The notes under the pieces: model-generated | Told to the model about the DNA's origin: nothing | The model's database searches: none | The model's input: only the letters and a program-made list of their open reading frames with translations | Translations under genes and position numbers: made by a program | Origin: Saksenaea vasiformis B4078 | Taxonomy: Eukaryota > Mucoromycota > Mucoromycetes > Mucorales > Saksenaeaceae | NCBI GenBank assembly: GCA_000697055.1 | Contig: JNDT01002384.1 | Span: forward strand, 62,001-126,000 | Length of the DNA stretch: 64,000 nucleotides | Reading direction: 5' to 3' | In this document: piece after piece, positions 19,346-31,300 of the stretch | Numbering within the stretch: position 1 is the first letter of the stretch | Layout: the number at the start of each line of letters is the position of its first letter

Positions 19346-21967
19346 CAGTAGGCACGCGTTATAGTTATACTTGATATAGTTATATTCTCGGTAAAGTTAT
19401 ATGATCGTTCTTTTCCCAATGCCGTTCAGGCCTTAATATAACAGATTTCGCTTAAGTTTTTAAGTTATAGAATTTTTGAAAAATATAATAGGTGAAATAG
19501 ATTAACCGAACTAAAATAATTTCTCCGAACCGATTGTCCAATCATATGTAATCTATGAAAATGTAGGAAATCATACTTTAGATTTGCCTTTGCGATCTAT
19601 TCTAATATAATCGGTAATTGTCGCCTGCTTGGTACTTTGTGTGGTACATTCCAACTCTCTCAACCTCCTCGAAAGCAGCAGATCAAGTTGCGCATCTTCT
19701 TTAAGTCCCAGATCCAAAGTGCCGCGAAGTTCTCGGACAAGGGCTTTCTGCTGTGATATGGACTTCGAAGCAATTGCAGGTAATGTAACCGAGGCGCCTT
19801 CGTCACCAGACTCGGTTTCTTCCTCGTGGCTTTGCTGAGAAGCAGATGCTAACTCCAGCATAAGCTCCTCGGGGAACGCCTCGTGGCAGAAATAGTCTTC
19901 ATCCTCTGTTGTTAGGAGAACAGATTCTGCTGAAACGCTCTCATCATGGATTTCTTGGAGACATCTCGTAATCTCAGACCTGGGCTCCATGTCCGCGTCT
20001 TCCTCAACCTCTTGTTCTGGTTCAGTAGGCATCAATCCAGTTTTTCCAAAACAGTTTGTGATCGTAGATTCCTTGACGCGATCCCAGGCTGTTAGGCAAT
20101 AACACATACCGGTCAATTGATCAAGCGTGTAGAATCCTGATCTCTCTTTTAGTATCGAAAATCGTAGTGCTGCAGTCCGGTACTGCATAGCCCTAACGGA
20201 GATGTTAGTGTCCGTCATCAGTCCATAAATTTCATTTACCTGTAGTGAGATTTGAACGATTTGATTATACCGGCATCTAATGGCTGTAACATGGATGTGG
20301 TGTTTGGCGGAAGCATGCATAGTTCTATGTTCTTCAGATCCTTATCCAGCTTATGCGAGGGTGCGTTGTCAAGTAGCATCAAGACCTTTTGACCCTTATG
20401 GACCCTCCCAAGCGTAAGATCTAGTCTTCGCATGATCCTCCGAAATATAGAGCTAGTCATCCAAGCCTTTGAGTTGGCATAATAGTTCAGTCCAAGTTCT
20501 TCCCCTAAAGCCATATCAATATTTACGTCTACATTGTATCATGTTACCTGTTTTCCCTTTGAAGCATCTCGGTTTCATGGCTTTTCCGATAAAAAATGGA
20601 CATGGCCTAAACTTGTTTGCTGCATTGGCTACTAATACAACGGTAAAGCGGCTTTTGTTCTGCTTTAGACCGGCAACTGGGTCCCTGGAGATTGTTCTAG
20701 TAGGAACCTGGCTATAGTATAAATCAGTTTCATCCAGATTGTAGACGCTAGAAGCACCGTACTCAGCGATTTTTGCCTTGACCGTGGCTATCATTTCTTG
20801 TGTGCTGTCGTTATCAACATTGACAGATCCGGCTTCACCATGAATATTATGGCAACGAAATCCTTGGCGTTTCTCAAAGTTTGTTAACCAGCCATTGGAG
20901 AAGTTAAACTTGGTGGTATCGATAGCTAGTTTCTTCGCAAACCGTACTGCTTGGTCTTTGATCACCTGGCGGTTTAATGGAATCTTGTTTGCTGCCGCTT
21001 GTTCGACCCATGCAGCCAAAGCTTTCTCCAATTCAGGATAGGCGGACGTTCTCTGCCGCCTGGCATTTAGCTCTTGCCTATTCATTTCTTCATAGTTGTC
21101 CTTTCTCTTGAGGATCCCAGAGATAGCCGCCTGTGTCGGGACCTTATTCAATTTAAACGTCTCATATGCCCACTTAGCGATCTGCGTCTGCGACTTTCGC
21201 GTCTCCTCTGCATAATGACAGATAGCCAGTCGTTGAGCATTAGTAAAACAGGGTATCGACCGTGATTTCTTTGGATCGTCAGTGGTGCTTGACATTGTTT
21301 GCTTGTATTATGTGTAAGCGAGAGTGTGTTCGGAGTGTTTTCGGTGAAGAATCAAGAAGAAATCAATAGGACTGTAATGAAGTTCTTATTTCTCTCAGAG
21401 TACTATTTTATATCTTTGTAAATGGTGATCGGGACGCTCATAGTGAGTGATCCTGTTGAATCAGTAATTATGACAGTAAAAGTTTTATCCAATAATGTCT
21501 AAAGATATCTTTATCACAGGTCTGAGATAAAGAAGAAGAAAAACATGTATAACAATAAAATCTTTACAAGTTAATCTAGCAACAGCTAGGACATTATGAA
21601 ACGGAAGTTGGAAGATTATAATTGGAGCAAGAGGATCAGACAGGAAAAGCGGTTTGCATTTCTCGAACCATTTATATATGTATGTGTGCTTCTGTCTGCT
21701 ATCACTTAATAATATAGTGCAAATCCACGAATACATATTATGGAAAATAAATTCGTATACATGAACTTGCGCAGTCTGACCATATGTAAAAGACAACGGT
21801 GCGTAAACACTCCTCTGGGTAGTACATTGAAAGGTCTGCTTCAGTCTATACAGAAATGAGCCAATAGGAACAATAGTTATGTGGCGGACATTAAATTCGC
21901 TCTACTTATATTCTCGGTTATCGACTTTTTTCCTCACCGAAGGTATAACTATAACGCGTGCCTACTG
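19346..21967. mobile_element. complete pogo/Tigger-type (Tc1/mariner superfamily) DNA transposon
   Basis: A 2,622-bp element bounded by perfect 25-bp terminal inverted repeats starting CAGTAGGCACGCGTTATAG (19346-19370 and, inverted, 21943-21967) and flanked by TA on both sides (19344-19345 and 21968-21969), the target duplication of this superfamily. It carries one minus-strand transposase gene with two removable introns and no stop. The insertion split repeat copy B. The uninterrupted homologue near 13620 has a single TA at the same place, a natural empty site. About 660 bp at the right and 225 bp at the left are non-coding. Confidence 0.93.
19571..21295 (-). CDS. pogo/Tigger-type transposase, intact (544 aa)
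   Basis: Cut-and-paste DDE transposase. Exons 21295-20548, 20504-20240 and 20192-19571 total 1,635 nt, exactly 545 codons with stop. Intron 1 (43 nt) and intron 2 (47 nt, with a CTAAC branch site) explain the apparent frame breaks. The N-terminal half has the two helix-turn-helix parts typical of the CENP-B/Tc5 type (QRLAICHYAEETRKSQTQIA and later NRQVIKDQAVRFAKKLAI). The catalytic core shows the three acidic sites: LDETDLYY, VLMLLDNAPSHK and SMLQPLDAGIIKSFK. The C-terminal part carries AWDRVKESTITNCFGKTGLM and a long acidic tail. All three catalytic aspartates are present, so the protein could be functional. It appears younger than the decayed relative at 45.9-46.4 kb. Confidence 0.92.
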
Positions 21968-22290
21968 TAATATTTCGGTGCCTTTTCACTTACCCCGGAA
22001 GGGTATGGCCGTACGACTAGCGACGGCCCGCCCCGCACCTGAGGCGGTGGGGAAGGCCCAATGCCGTTGGAGCGGCTATTTTTGAACGATCTGTAGAGGG
22101 CTTGAAGCGATGCCGCGTCTGGCAATCTATTGCGGAAAATGAGCGATTCTGCGTGTGTGTGACAACATTTGCTTACTTGAGTGAAGGGCGAGAAGCATCA
22201 ACACAGCAAAGACGGTTCGGGACAGCGGTCATGCAGCCTAGACAGCATACAGAAAACATGAGCGATCCCGGATATGTAATAAAAAGTTGA
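21968..22290. repeat. dispersed repeat, copy B, right part
   Basis: Continues copy B after the transposon. TTTCACTTACCCCGGAAGGG matches the segment near 13635, and GACGGTTCGGGACAG recurs here (about 22210) and in copy A (about 13752). It is GC-richer than its surroundings and carries an extra stretch of roughly 80-100 bases compared with copy A. Confidence 0.65.
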
Positions 22291-22379
22291 CATCCATACC
22301 GGGGATGTTTGTACCAACAGAGCCAAAGACAAGAAAAAAAGGTAAAGGAAGTGCTCCTTTTAAATATGCATCACTTTCC

Positions 22380-22700
22380 GTCATCTGAGACATCCTTTTC
22401 GTGTGAGATAAAAGGAGCCCATTTTCAATAGGTCTTTTGCATAAGACGATGTAATCCTCTTTCCGAGACACTGCTTGTATGAGTCAAGATGACCGGATCA
22501 CTGATTCATCTTTGCATGAGACGATGGTACCCTACCACTGACACGCCTTCTCCGCGAGATAACACGTCCTTTGGCATGATGTAACAAAAACCCGATCATT
22601 AATTTATCCTTTGCATGAGACGATGATACCCCATCTTTAACACGGGGTAACCGAGTCCTATCTTTATCACGTCATTTGCACGAGAAATGAATTCCTGTCT
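22380..22700. repeat. degenerate minisatellite-like stretch
   Basis: Imperfect repeats around TTTGCATGAGACGATG. Two nearly identical copies lie about 100 bases apart (near 22511 and 22611), with looser ones (TTTTGCATAAGACGATG, TTTGCACGAGA) on either side. Spacing is irregular and no frame is conserved. Confidence 0.45.
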
Positions 22701-23311
22701 CTGCCTTAGATAATGGGAAGCTATCAATGACTCAAAGTTAACACGCAAGAGCACGACAAGCAAATCATAGCGTCGGATGAACGTAAAAATACGTACTTCA
22801 AAACGCAGAGTTTATCTGGAAGTTACACCAGATATCTTCAAATAAACCTGAAGTCATGGGAAAAATCCAGTAAAAGTATCATTAGAATGCATACACATTG
22901 CTTTTGGAATGATTATAACGCGTGAACGTTACGCTATATCCGGGAATTGGGGACGGAGCTGTACTGACTCCCTAGCCAACAAAAGATACCCAGAGCATTC
23001 AATGGGTATCACTATTCAGTATATTGCCGTCCAACAGATGATTAAATCCGCGAAGGCGGGGGCATCCCGTAGGCGGCTTCCCACTGGAGTGTCCCTTCCA
23101 ACTCTCGTATCAACTTTATTGTTGTTATCGACATTTTGCTAACATTTGCACAGATTAAAAATCCTCAGCAACGTGCATGTCACCGAAAATTCTGGCAGCT
23201 TGTCGCGCTTCCAAAAAAAAAACCTCGTCCTTGTAGCAGCGTTGTGAACAACTCACCCGTGACTTTGTTGTGTGAGGCGTCCGAAACAGCAAGACTTTAG
23301 ATCTTTACACA
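22701..23311. other. intergenic, no supported gene
   Basis: A 77-codon plus-strand frame (22909-23142) has no recognisable feature. The 3' end contains an A8 run and the leader of FYV7. Confidence 0.4.
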
Positions 23312-24059
23312 ATGCCACCAAAGTCGCATCAAAAAAGGCACAAAAAGCCTCTGAACCCTTTAGAAAGGAAGTGTATGTAAAATTGGAGACATTACGCTGT
23401 TTGATTCTCATATGTTTTTAGTGCAAAAGAAAAAACACGAGCTAATTCACAAAGCGACCGTAAAAGGACGGTACTATAAGGAACTTGCAAAAGAAGACAA
23501 GGATCTCGAGGCACCTGAATACGTGAAAGAAGTACGTTGCTGGAGGAGATATATAACTTGCTGACCTGTTGCAGATCTTCGGAGAGCGTACCATCGATGA
23601 AGACGGCAATGTTGTCGAATACCAAAACAGCAATGTAAAAGAAAAGAAGCAGAAAAGAGAATCCACAGACGATGAGCGAGTTTTTGACCTCGACGAATCG
23701 TCGTCGGATGAAGAAGAAGAAGAAACACCAAAGCGTAAGAAGAAACAGCAAGATAACGAAGTACCTAAAAGGTCAGTCCATGATACCGTCTTTTTGTGCA
23801 AGCTCCAACTCTTCGTAGACACAAGCCGAATCCCTTTAAGGCTCAGCTAGACGTTCGTCAAAAAGCGAAAGAAGCTGCAGAGAAAGAACGTGAAGAGAAG
23901 AGAAAGAGGATCGAAGAGCAGGCAAAAGCGAAAGAGGAATATATGCGTAGTCGCAGGCGAGAACGTAGCAAGATGCTTGCGAAGAATAGAAAAGGGCAAC
24001 CAAATATGGCGACACAAATGGATGTCTTGTTGGATAAGATCAAAAAGCAATTAGACTAA
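23312..24059 (+). CDS. FYV7: rRNA-processing protein of the Fyv7/TAP26 family
   Basis: Nucleolar factor for small-subunit rRNA processing. Exon 1 starts MPPKSHQKRHKKPLNPLERK, a basic nucleolar-type N-terminus. Removing introns near 23375-23421, 23532-23574 and 23772-23818 joins KGRYYKELAKEDKDLEAPEY, an acidic serine-rich middle (LDESSSDEEEEE) and a long lysine/arginine/glutamate coiled coil (KAKEAAEKEREEKRKRIEEQ). The conserved family ending is RKGQPNMATQMDVLLDKIKK. Length, about 200 residues, is normal for the family. The gene is tail-to-tail with the phosphatase gene (17 bp between stops), so their 3' untranslated regions must overlap. Confidence 0.85.
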
Positions 24060-24076
24060 CGAGGGAGGGGGATTAA

Positions 24077-24843
24077 TCATAAGTGCACTGTATTATTCAT
24101 TTCATGTATCTGCATCATCCATCGGTCGCCGTCTTTCGTTAACTGTAAAGTAGTAATGCCTGTGTTGGCAGAGATGATGTCTATCCAACTGATCCGACAC
24201 AGCATACACAAGGCATGAATAAATTCAGTTAAGAATAAGCCGTGCGAAACAATTAGGACGGATGCATCATTACTGTCCAATTGATACTGAAGCAAATCTT
24301 GTATGAAGCTGATAGCTCGGTTGAGCACCTGATTGAGTGACTCGCCGTTGCCTGGAAACGCCTGATCCCGCCGATGAAGGGTTGGATCAGGCTGCCAACG
24401 GCATACAGATGACGGCTGATCTTCGAACAAACCCATGTGTTGTTCCTTTAAACGGTCATCTTGCAGGAACATAGGTTTAGCGTATGGCAATGCCTGATAA
24501 ATTGCCAGAGCGGTGTTGGCGGCTCGGTTGAGGGGACTGGAGATAACAAGCGAAAACTATGCAATTACGAAAGATTTAAAACATATCCCTCGAGTTGTAG
24601 CCTGTTTGCAACCTTGCGATGACAAAGGGCTTGAGCTACACGCTCTGCTTGTCTTCGGCCAGTGGAAGACAATCTACATGCATGATGTAATGTTGGATCT
24701 AGACGAATGAGACACTTACGGTGCATCTGTTACACCTTGTATAAGATGGGAAACATTGCCAACGCTTTCAGCACTATTTATGATTGCGTGAATCTACATG
24801 AAAGTATAGCGAGGACGTACTGCCGAACAAGTGTGATCCACAT
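24077..24843 (-). CDS. histidine phosphatase (phosphoglycerate mutase-like)
   Basis: Cytosolic phosphatase of the histidine acid branch. The tiny first exon encodes MWITLVRH and is spliced to AESVGN, forming the catalytic RHAES motif (phospho-histidine). The next exons give PLSSTGRRQAERVAQALC and, after another intron, VISSPLNRAANTALAIYQAL, where the arginine belongs to the substrate pocket. The last exon has LKEQHMGLFE and VLIVSHGLFLTEFIHAL with the second catalytic histidine. About 210 residues. The substrate is open: fructose-2,6-bisphosphatase/TIGAR-like or phosphomonoester hydrolysis are the usual roles. Start chosen because it puts the RHxES motif at residue 7-8, as in the family. Confidence 0.85.
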
Positions 24844-24988
24844 ACTGTGCACCGATAATAGGGTGGCACAGCAACTTTTTTCGTTCCTAATCTTGTAACA
24901 CAAATGATCATGAGATAGTACCAAGTAAAGCGGTTTTATGAATTAGTGAGCGGAAACAAAATGTACAATTGGTTGATTGATAGTATTT

Positions 24989-25849
24989 CTATCGTCCATT
25001 GCCAGATGAGGTGAATTCATCATTTGCATCGTCCTCTACCCAGTTCCAATCGTCTTGCTTCTCGTATGCTGCTCGTCGCCGTAGGGAACTATCACCATGT
25101 AAAGCGGGCATTGATTGTAGACCTTCTGGAAACGAATTGGAAGAGCTAGAACGCCTTGAAAGTGAACGGCGCCATGATTCAACTGCAGCTGTTGTTCCAT
25201 GTTGGGGTTTCATTGCTTGTTTTCCCTTCTCTCTCTTGTTTGCACCAAAGAAAGACGCATCCCAATAGGAAGATGACTCCCCACTATCGCGTGATAGTCT
25301 TTTGGATATCGTAGGAACATCGTCGTCATCTGGTACATATTCACTCGTTTCCGATGAAACTGAGCCTTCCTTTGTTGTCCTCGTCGTTGTATCTGTGTCT
25401 TCAGGCCATGTCGCGCTCTGCTTCTTCTCAGCACCCCAGGTAGCAGTAATCAGAAGTGAGGAAAAAGCCTCAGCAGCAAAACCAGCGCAACTACCAATGA
25501 CTACACCACAGAATACAGCGGCTAGGCAAAATATAACCACGGGGTATAATGTATATGCCACGTGCATGAACAGTGTGAATGGCTTCATCACAAAGCCATT
25601 CCAGCAAGCAAGAATAATCCAGACCACTGGCCATAGTATGTAATAGACGATTTTGTAGATGCCAAAGAACAGAGAACTGAAGAATGTAAATGCAAGAGAA
25701 GCAGCACCGATGAGGGCTCGGTACACCAAGTAGCTATACTGCGTTGCAGATTCGATCAATTGTGCCATTTCCGTGTCATCGCTGATGGCAGACGCAGTTG
25801 CAATGGCAAACGAGATGGTAAAAAGGATTGATTTCCAAAATGCTAGCAT
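24989..25849 (-). CDS. membrane protein with acidic/serine-rich cytosolic tail, unknown function
   Basis: From MLAFWKSILFTISFAIATA (Met at 25849; the open frame reaches 25942) there is a signal or anchor segment and then three to four membrane helices between about residues 40 and 135 (for example FTFFSSLFFGIYKIVYYILW and VVIFCLAAVFCGVVIGSC). The second half is hydrophilic, rich in Ser, Asp and Arg (RRSLSRRSSSSNSF), with many possible phosphosites. About 286 residues, no introns. Its shape resembles fungal ER or seipin-like membrane proteins, but no signature allows naming it. Confidence 0.6.
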   Translation of the reverse strand: MLAFWKSILFTISFAIATASAISDDTEMAQLIESATQYSYLVYRALIGAASLAFTFFSSLFFGIYKIVYYILWPVVWIILACWNGFVMKPFTLFMHVAYTLYPVVIFCLAAVFCGVVIGSCAGFAAEAFSSLLITATWGAEKKQSATWPEDTDTTTRTTKEGSVSSETSEYVPDDDDVPTISKRLSRDSGESSSYWDASFFGANKREKGKQAMKPQHGTTAAVESWRRSLSRRSSSSNSFPEGLQSMPALHGDSSLRRRAAYEKQDDWNWVEDDANDEFTSSGNGR

Positions 25850-26064
25850 AAAAATGGTAGTTCGCGAAAAGAAAAAGAAGGAACAAAGCGTATGATGTAT
25901 ATACCATTGATTTCCACGTGCTAAACTCGAAATGACAAACATTCATTGTGCCATAGTACGAACTTTTTAAATCATGCTTATTTTTGTTTTGTTTTTTTAC
26001 AATCACCAACCAAGAGCAGTTGATATATACACGACCTAATCGCAAAGGAATGAAACAGATCTTG

Positions 26065-27720
26065 CTAAGTACCCCTCCTGACTACTGGGACCGGTCGACG
26101 GCCACCACGACGAGCCACAGCGCGTACTGGAATAATTGGTTTGCTCTCCTCCACTTGCATGTCTGATTCGGTGGTGCGCCTTCGTTTTCCTGTCCCCGTC
26201 ATGTGTCTCCCAGCGAAAGGTACTAACCCCATATTATCATCCGTGTCTTCCTCAAGCTCATCGTATTCGTTGACAGTCCGATTGCTCTTTGCCTTTGGTC
26301 CTCGTAGCGACGTTTGCCCTAGTATAGACTGTGCTCCAGTGGTGCTCAGGCGTTGATCCACCCATTTCTTCATCGGTAAATAGCAAGGGGTGCCAGAACG
26401 CATAGTAAGCTTATTGACAACACAGTATTCACGGAAATCCCAGCAGTCTTCCAGAAACTCGTCTACAGATCTTCCTGGGTCACATTTGGAAATGTATAGG
26501 CCAAAAACAAAGAATTCGACAGCCTTGAACATGTTGGTCTCTCCTTTAACGGTGGTTAATATCCCGTCTATATCTTCGCGGAGCATCGCGACAAACACGT
26601 TTAGAACTCTGGTTACTGTCCTCCTTAGTTCTTGATCAGGTATAAATGTCTTATCCGCGAGAAATTTTGAAGTGCAAAAAGGTGTCGCTGGAAATGTGTG
26701 TTCTGGATCTTGATGGATGAGCAGAGTCAAATGTGCAACAAGTTGATACAGGTAGCCTCGACTATCAGCAAATAAACGCTGTAAATCTTGTCGATGTATC
26801 TCCCACAAGTCTTTGACAAGCTTTGCGATAGGTGTTGCGTGCGCTTTCAATTTTTCTGCCGGAGTAAGCGACATACCAAGCTGTACTCTTGCAAAGATCT
26901 CGTACTAAAGATCCAATGACGTTATATCGTGCTCCTTATCTATCCATTTCTCCTAAGAGACAAGTAACTTACCTCTTGCTCCACGTCGAGATCGTTGTAC
27001 TCCACTAAACACATAATTCAGCATTCCATACCACTACTACAATACCAGCTTACCACAAACCAGCTCTGCTTCGCTGAAACGATCTCTCATGACGGGACTG
27101 ATATACTTTCTAGGTTTGTTCGGATCTATGGAAAGCAATTAGTACTACTGGTGACACGTCGACTTTTAATCCTACGCTTATTTGCTGCAGCTGATGGCCT
27201 TAAATTGTCGTTGTAAAAGTATCGTTCTTCAAGACTTCCGCTTGACAGGTCGTGATACGGAATTTCGTTATTCATAAATCTAACAGAAGCAGGTAAGTAC
27301 ACAGCCGTCGTAAGATCTTCCTATGATTTACTTGTAAATGGCTGTTAATCTTTGTTTTCCGTCAATGCAGAAACGGATCATGCGACCATTCTCGTCTTCT
27401 CTGTTAGCAAACACCAGAGGTGGTATGTAGTAATTATTCATGATCGAATCGATCAACGTGCACATCTTCTCCGTCTGCCATACAATTTCTCTCTGGTATG
27501 GTGCGTCCTAATTGGAATACTCATGTCAACCGACGCGATCGATTTCCGTGGAATTTTTAGATTTGCTAGTTACCAAACTAATGAGCTTCTTGTCGAGGAG
27601 ATCTATAAGCATTTTTAGCATATCTAAATTTCGTCAAATATATTCCTAGAAAAACATACCTCGAAGCTTCCACATAGTTTGAACGCGATTGTTAGGTCGC
27701 TCTAACGGTGCTGAGGACAT
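26065..27720 (-). CDS. DUF262 (GmrSD/ParB-like N-terminal domain) protein
   Basis: The 269-codon frame ending at 26065 is only the C-terminal part. Reading upstream through introns gives a start at 27720 (MSSAPLERPNNRVQTMWKLR), then PYQREIVWQTEKMCTLIDSI and FCIDGKQRLTAIYK, the YQRxyVW and IDGxQRLT signatures of DUF262. Later exons give FMNNEIPYHD, YISPVMRDRFSEAEL and YEIFARVQLGMSLTPAEKL, also typical of the domain (iFxRVQxGxxLtxaE). The C-tail is basic and arginine/glycine-rich. In bacteria this domain is an NTP-dependent half of type IV restriction systems; in fungi the role is unknown. I see no HNH (DUF1524) partner. The intron between NKR-like and PNKPRKYI codons has two possible donors. 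Divergent from the ZGRF1-like gene. Confidence 0.82.
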
Positions 27721-28346
27721 GGTTAATGAGCACAACGCGAAAGAGCTGAACTGTGAAGTCTATCGGGCATTAAATTTCACAACCAATCAACTAGATAAGT
27801 TGTCGATCTAAGGATTTCATTGTCTTTGGATTCATCACAACACTAGTACCATTGATTGTATAGATCCTTTGCAATATTAATTGTAGAGTATGGTGGATAA
27901 GAATTTTTATACCTTTTTCGGGGTAAGAAAGGGTTGGTCTAAAAGGGTTCTTTTGCTGCATCACTCCTTAAAAGGTCGGCATGTCTCAAGTATTATGAAG
28001 ATAAAAAAAAAGATAATCCGGTCATACATCGAGCATCTCGGCTGTCATTGTTTGAAAGCTAAAAAAAGGGTTTCGTCATATTAGAACGATCTTTCACCTC
28101 CCTAAATAGAGAACCATGAGGTACCTCGCCATTCATCGTGTGCCTAATACGAAGTGGCTGGAAGGTTGTGGTGGCTGATGAGTAGGACAACGATATCACA
28201 GTACCGGAATGGCGTCCGAAGTACTTGAATCGGCTAGTTTTCTGACGATCCTTTCGAGAGTCACGTATCGCGCTTCGGAATTTTTAAACGCGTCGCAGCA
28301 GCAACGAACCTGTATCGCGTTGACCCCTTTAGGAAAAGGAATTGCC
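27721..28346. other. divergent promoter region of the DUF262 and ZGRF1-like genes
   Basis: About 625 bases between two start codons facing outward. Open frames inside (27890-28084, and the upstream extension of the ZGRF1-like frame to 28209) have no domain support. A shared bidirectional promoter is likely. Confidence 0.4.
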
Positions 28347-31300
28347 ATGAGTGATAATTTTGTCTGTTCTTTCATTGTCCTCTTTACCAATCAGAAACAA
28401 AAGAAATTCAAAACATGGCAAGATGGTAAGCTCTCCGTCTACGAATCGCCACATCCATCTTCTCACTGCTCATTTCAGGTACAATGAGATATTACAGCTT
28501 TAACAAAAAGGTACAACGACAAAGCAGTAGTGTGCCGTACTGACTTGTTTTAGCTTGTTTTGATCGACGAGAAAGGTTACCATGTGGACAAGTACAATCA
28601 GCAATGTTCGATCGCACCAGGTTTAACAAGTCATTCCATAGAAAATTCCATAAGAAAGGCTCCCCGAACGTAGGAGATGAAATTGAATTCGAAGGGCATA
28701 TAGTGACAGTGGAAGCATTTGAGCGGCAAGATCCATATTTAGTGCAGATTTCTAATCAGACCGCAGCACCGTCGATAGAACGTGAACAGCCCAGCGGCGT
28801 GAGGATTGCAGCAGCTAGACCGTCTTCGGGATCTGAGACCATGCGTTCAAATTATAGTGTCCCGAGAAAGCAATTACGGACAGCTATATCCTATCGATGT
28901 AGTCCACACGTGCGCCATACAAATTCGACGATGCACGAATCTTTGCCAAAGGAACGCAGCGCTGAACCAGAAAGCTTGCTGTACAAAAGTAATGATACCC
29001 ATATTCCGCTGACGATTGAACAGAATAATGACGACGACGATGTAACCTCGCCACCCACCCACGCACACAGGAACACGACCTCGGAAATAAATCATCTCAT
29101 GACAACCACTTCTATTACATCGACAAAAGGAAAGAATCGCATGGATATGAGCACCGGGGAAGACTCTACGTCGGCTACTTCAGTATTCATGCGGTCAGCT
29201 CCGTATACGATTGGAAACGGAAGCAATAGTGGACAAGAGATACGAAGTGGAATTGATACAAGTGTTGGTCTAGCGGCACCGTCTAGGATTGGAAAACCCA
29301 ATGTTGTTAAGGGAACGGAAATTTCGCCTCCAGATAGAGGGAACAAAGGCATGACACCAATAGCGACGAAGAGAGCAGTAGAGGAAGATCAGCATCCAAA
29401 CCACGCCGGCGCGGTAAGCGAACGAGAGTCAATTTGCTACTTTTTTTTTTCCTAATACGAGCATCACAGGCAAAGCAAAGAAAGATCCGAGTTGGTCTGT
29501 CGAAGCGCACGAATCCATCGCAAACTTCTGTCGCGACAGGTACATCGATATCTGTCCAACAAAATGGTTCTTCTCGTGAATCAGAAACTAGTACAAGGTA
29601 ATATATATATCCTACGGTTATAGTTAACGTGCCGACTGTGTAGAAACTTTGTGTCAGCATTAAGCATCCCGATGGATGAAAAGCAAGATCGTGAGGAGAA
29701 TAGCAGTGCAACCACATTGTCAGTTCCACTACCTGTACTTTAATGGTAACTAATGATCATTATTTGATAGAGAGAAGAAGACACAAAAACCGTTCACATC
29801 TCCGTTAACTGAGGGACCGTAAGACAGAACCGATGGAAAACATCCTTTAGCTAACCAACTAAATGTAGGACTGTGCCTCTCATCTTACAGTTTCCTACAT
29901 ATGAAAAGGCGACATCTGTTCTCAAAAGTAAAAAGCAGCCCAAGAGAGCCCGTGTTGTACCGACACAATTTGTAAGTATGCAGTCTCTTGTCCGTTATGA
30001 TTGACATATCATGCGTAGGCAAACGCTGCAGAATATAGAGACGTATTTATACGGATGATTCATGAGCACCTTCAGGTACCTACACACTGACATCTCCCGT
30101 GGCTAAGACGTTTCTAAATACTAGATCCTCTTGACGAACTTCTCTATCTATTATTATACGGTTTATAACGCATGCAAAAATGGGGGAGGACTCGAACGAA
30201 GCTTCCGCTCCAAAGGACTCGGATTCTACGAGGCGTGTGATATTTACAAGTAGGCAAAAGAAACTGGAAGTCAAGCTCACTCAATTTCTTGCATATGGTA
30301 GCGATGGAAGATATCATTCCCATACGCGATTTCGGTTCAAATTACGAAACAAGGAAAACCATTCAAAATATGGCAAAGGTTGGTTACCGTTAGTCTATGA
30401 CTGTAACAAACTCATGCGTTTTGATAGATGATATCTGGGTGGTCTCCAGTTCCCCAAAATTTGAGTCAAGCATTACATTTTTAGGAAGAAGCACGTTCTA
30501 TGGACCATCATCAGATGGTATGCTTGATGTCAGTCTTGAATAAGCCGTCTTTTCCATCCAAGACTGAACAAAATCGCACAGGTTGAATGTGTTACGCCGC
30601 GCGATGCAAGGGTTGCATCTATCCTTACCCAAGGAAGCCAATCCGTCTATGCTTTGCGCACGATTTCGGCCAACACCGAATTTATGATGATAGGTACGTG
30701 AAAGGACGATCTGTAGCACATGCCTCTTATGAACTGTAAAGATTCTCTATCTGAACAAATGGACAAATGCCCTATCCTACCTGCGCTGCTTACTGATGGA
30801 AAGAGCAAACGCAAAAAGAAACTAACTCAAACGATCTGTCCGCGAGATCTCGATTGCATTAAATTGTATCAAGAAGACAACTTCGATGTAGAAAAGAAAA
30901 TCCACGAAATCACGGAACGTTACAAGCTCAACAAGGACCAGGAGAGGTATGTTTACCTAAGAATTGCCCAGGAGATTGATTAATCATATATAGTGTGTTA
31001 CGAACAGTGGCCAAGTCTGTTATTGTTGCTCCTGGTTGGAGTGAGGAAGCAAAAGAACCTGTGACATTAGTTCATGGTAAGGTAATCTAGCGTCTGACTT
31101 CGATTCTTACTCTTTTCTTTAATGTTAAGGTGTATTCGGATCTGGCAAAAGGTAATATGATCAATGAGGTTGTCTTTATTAACAAAATGATAAGTTACCT
31201 AGCAGCAGTGTTAATTATCTTTTTACGGGAAGTTATTGACACTGTGTCCGATTATCGAGAAGCAGACAATATGATATCCTTCAAGATTCTGATTTCATCA

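Noticed and set aside
20236..20514. Transposase split into three broken genes
   Set aside because: Two short GT-AG introns restore one frame with an exact codon count, so the apparent breaks are introns and not mutations.
22511..22632. CRISPR-like array
   Set aside because: Only a few imperfect repeats at irregular spacing in a eukaryotic context. There are no spacers of constant length and no cas genes.
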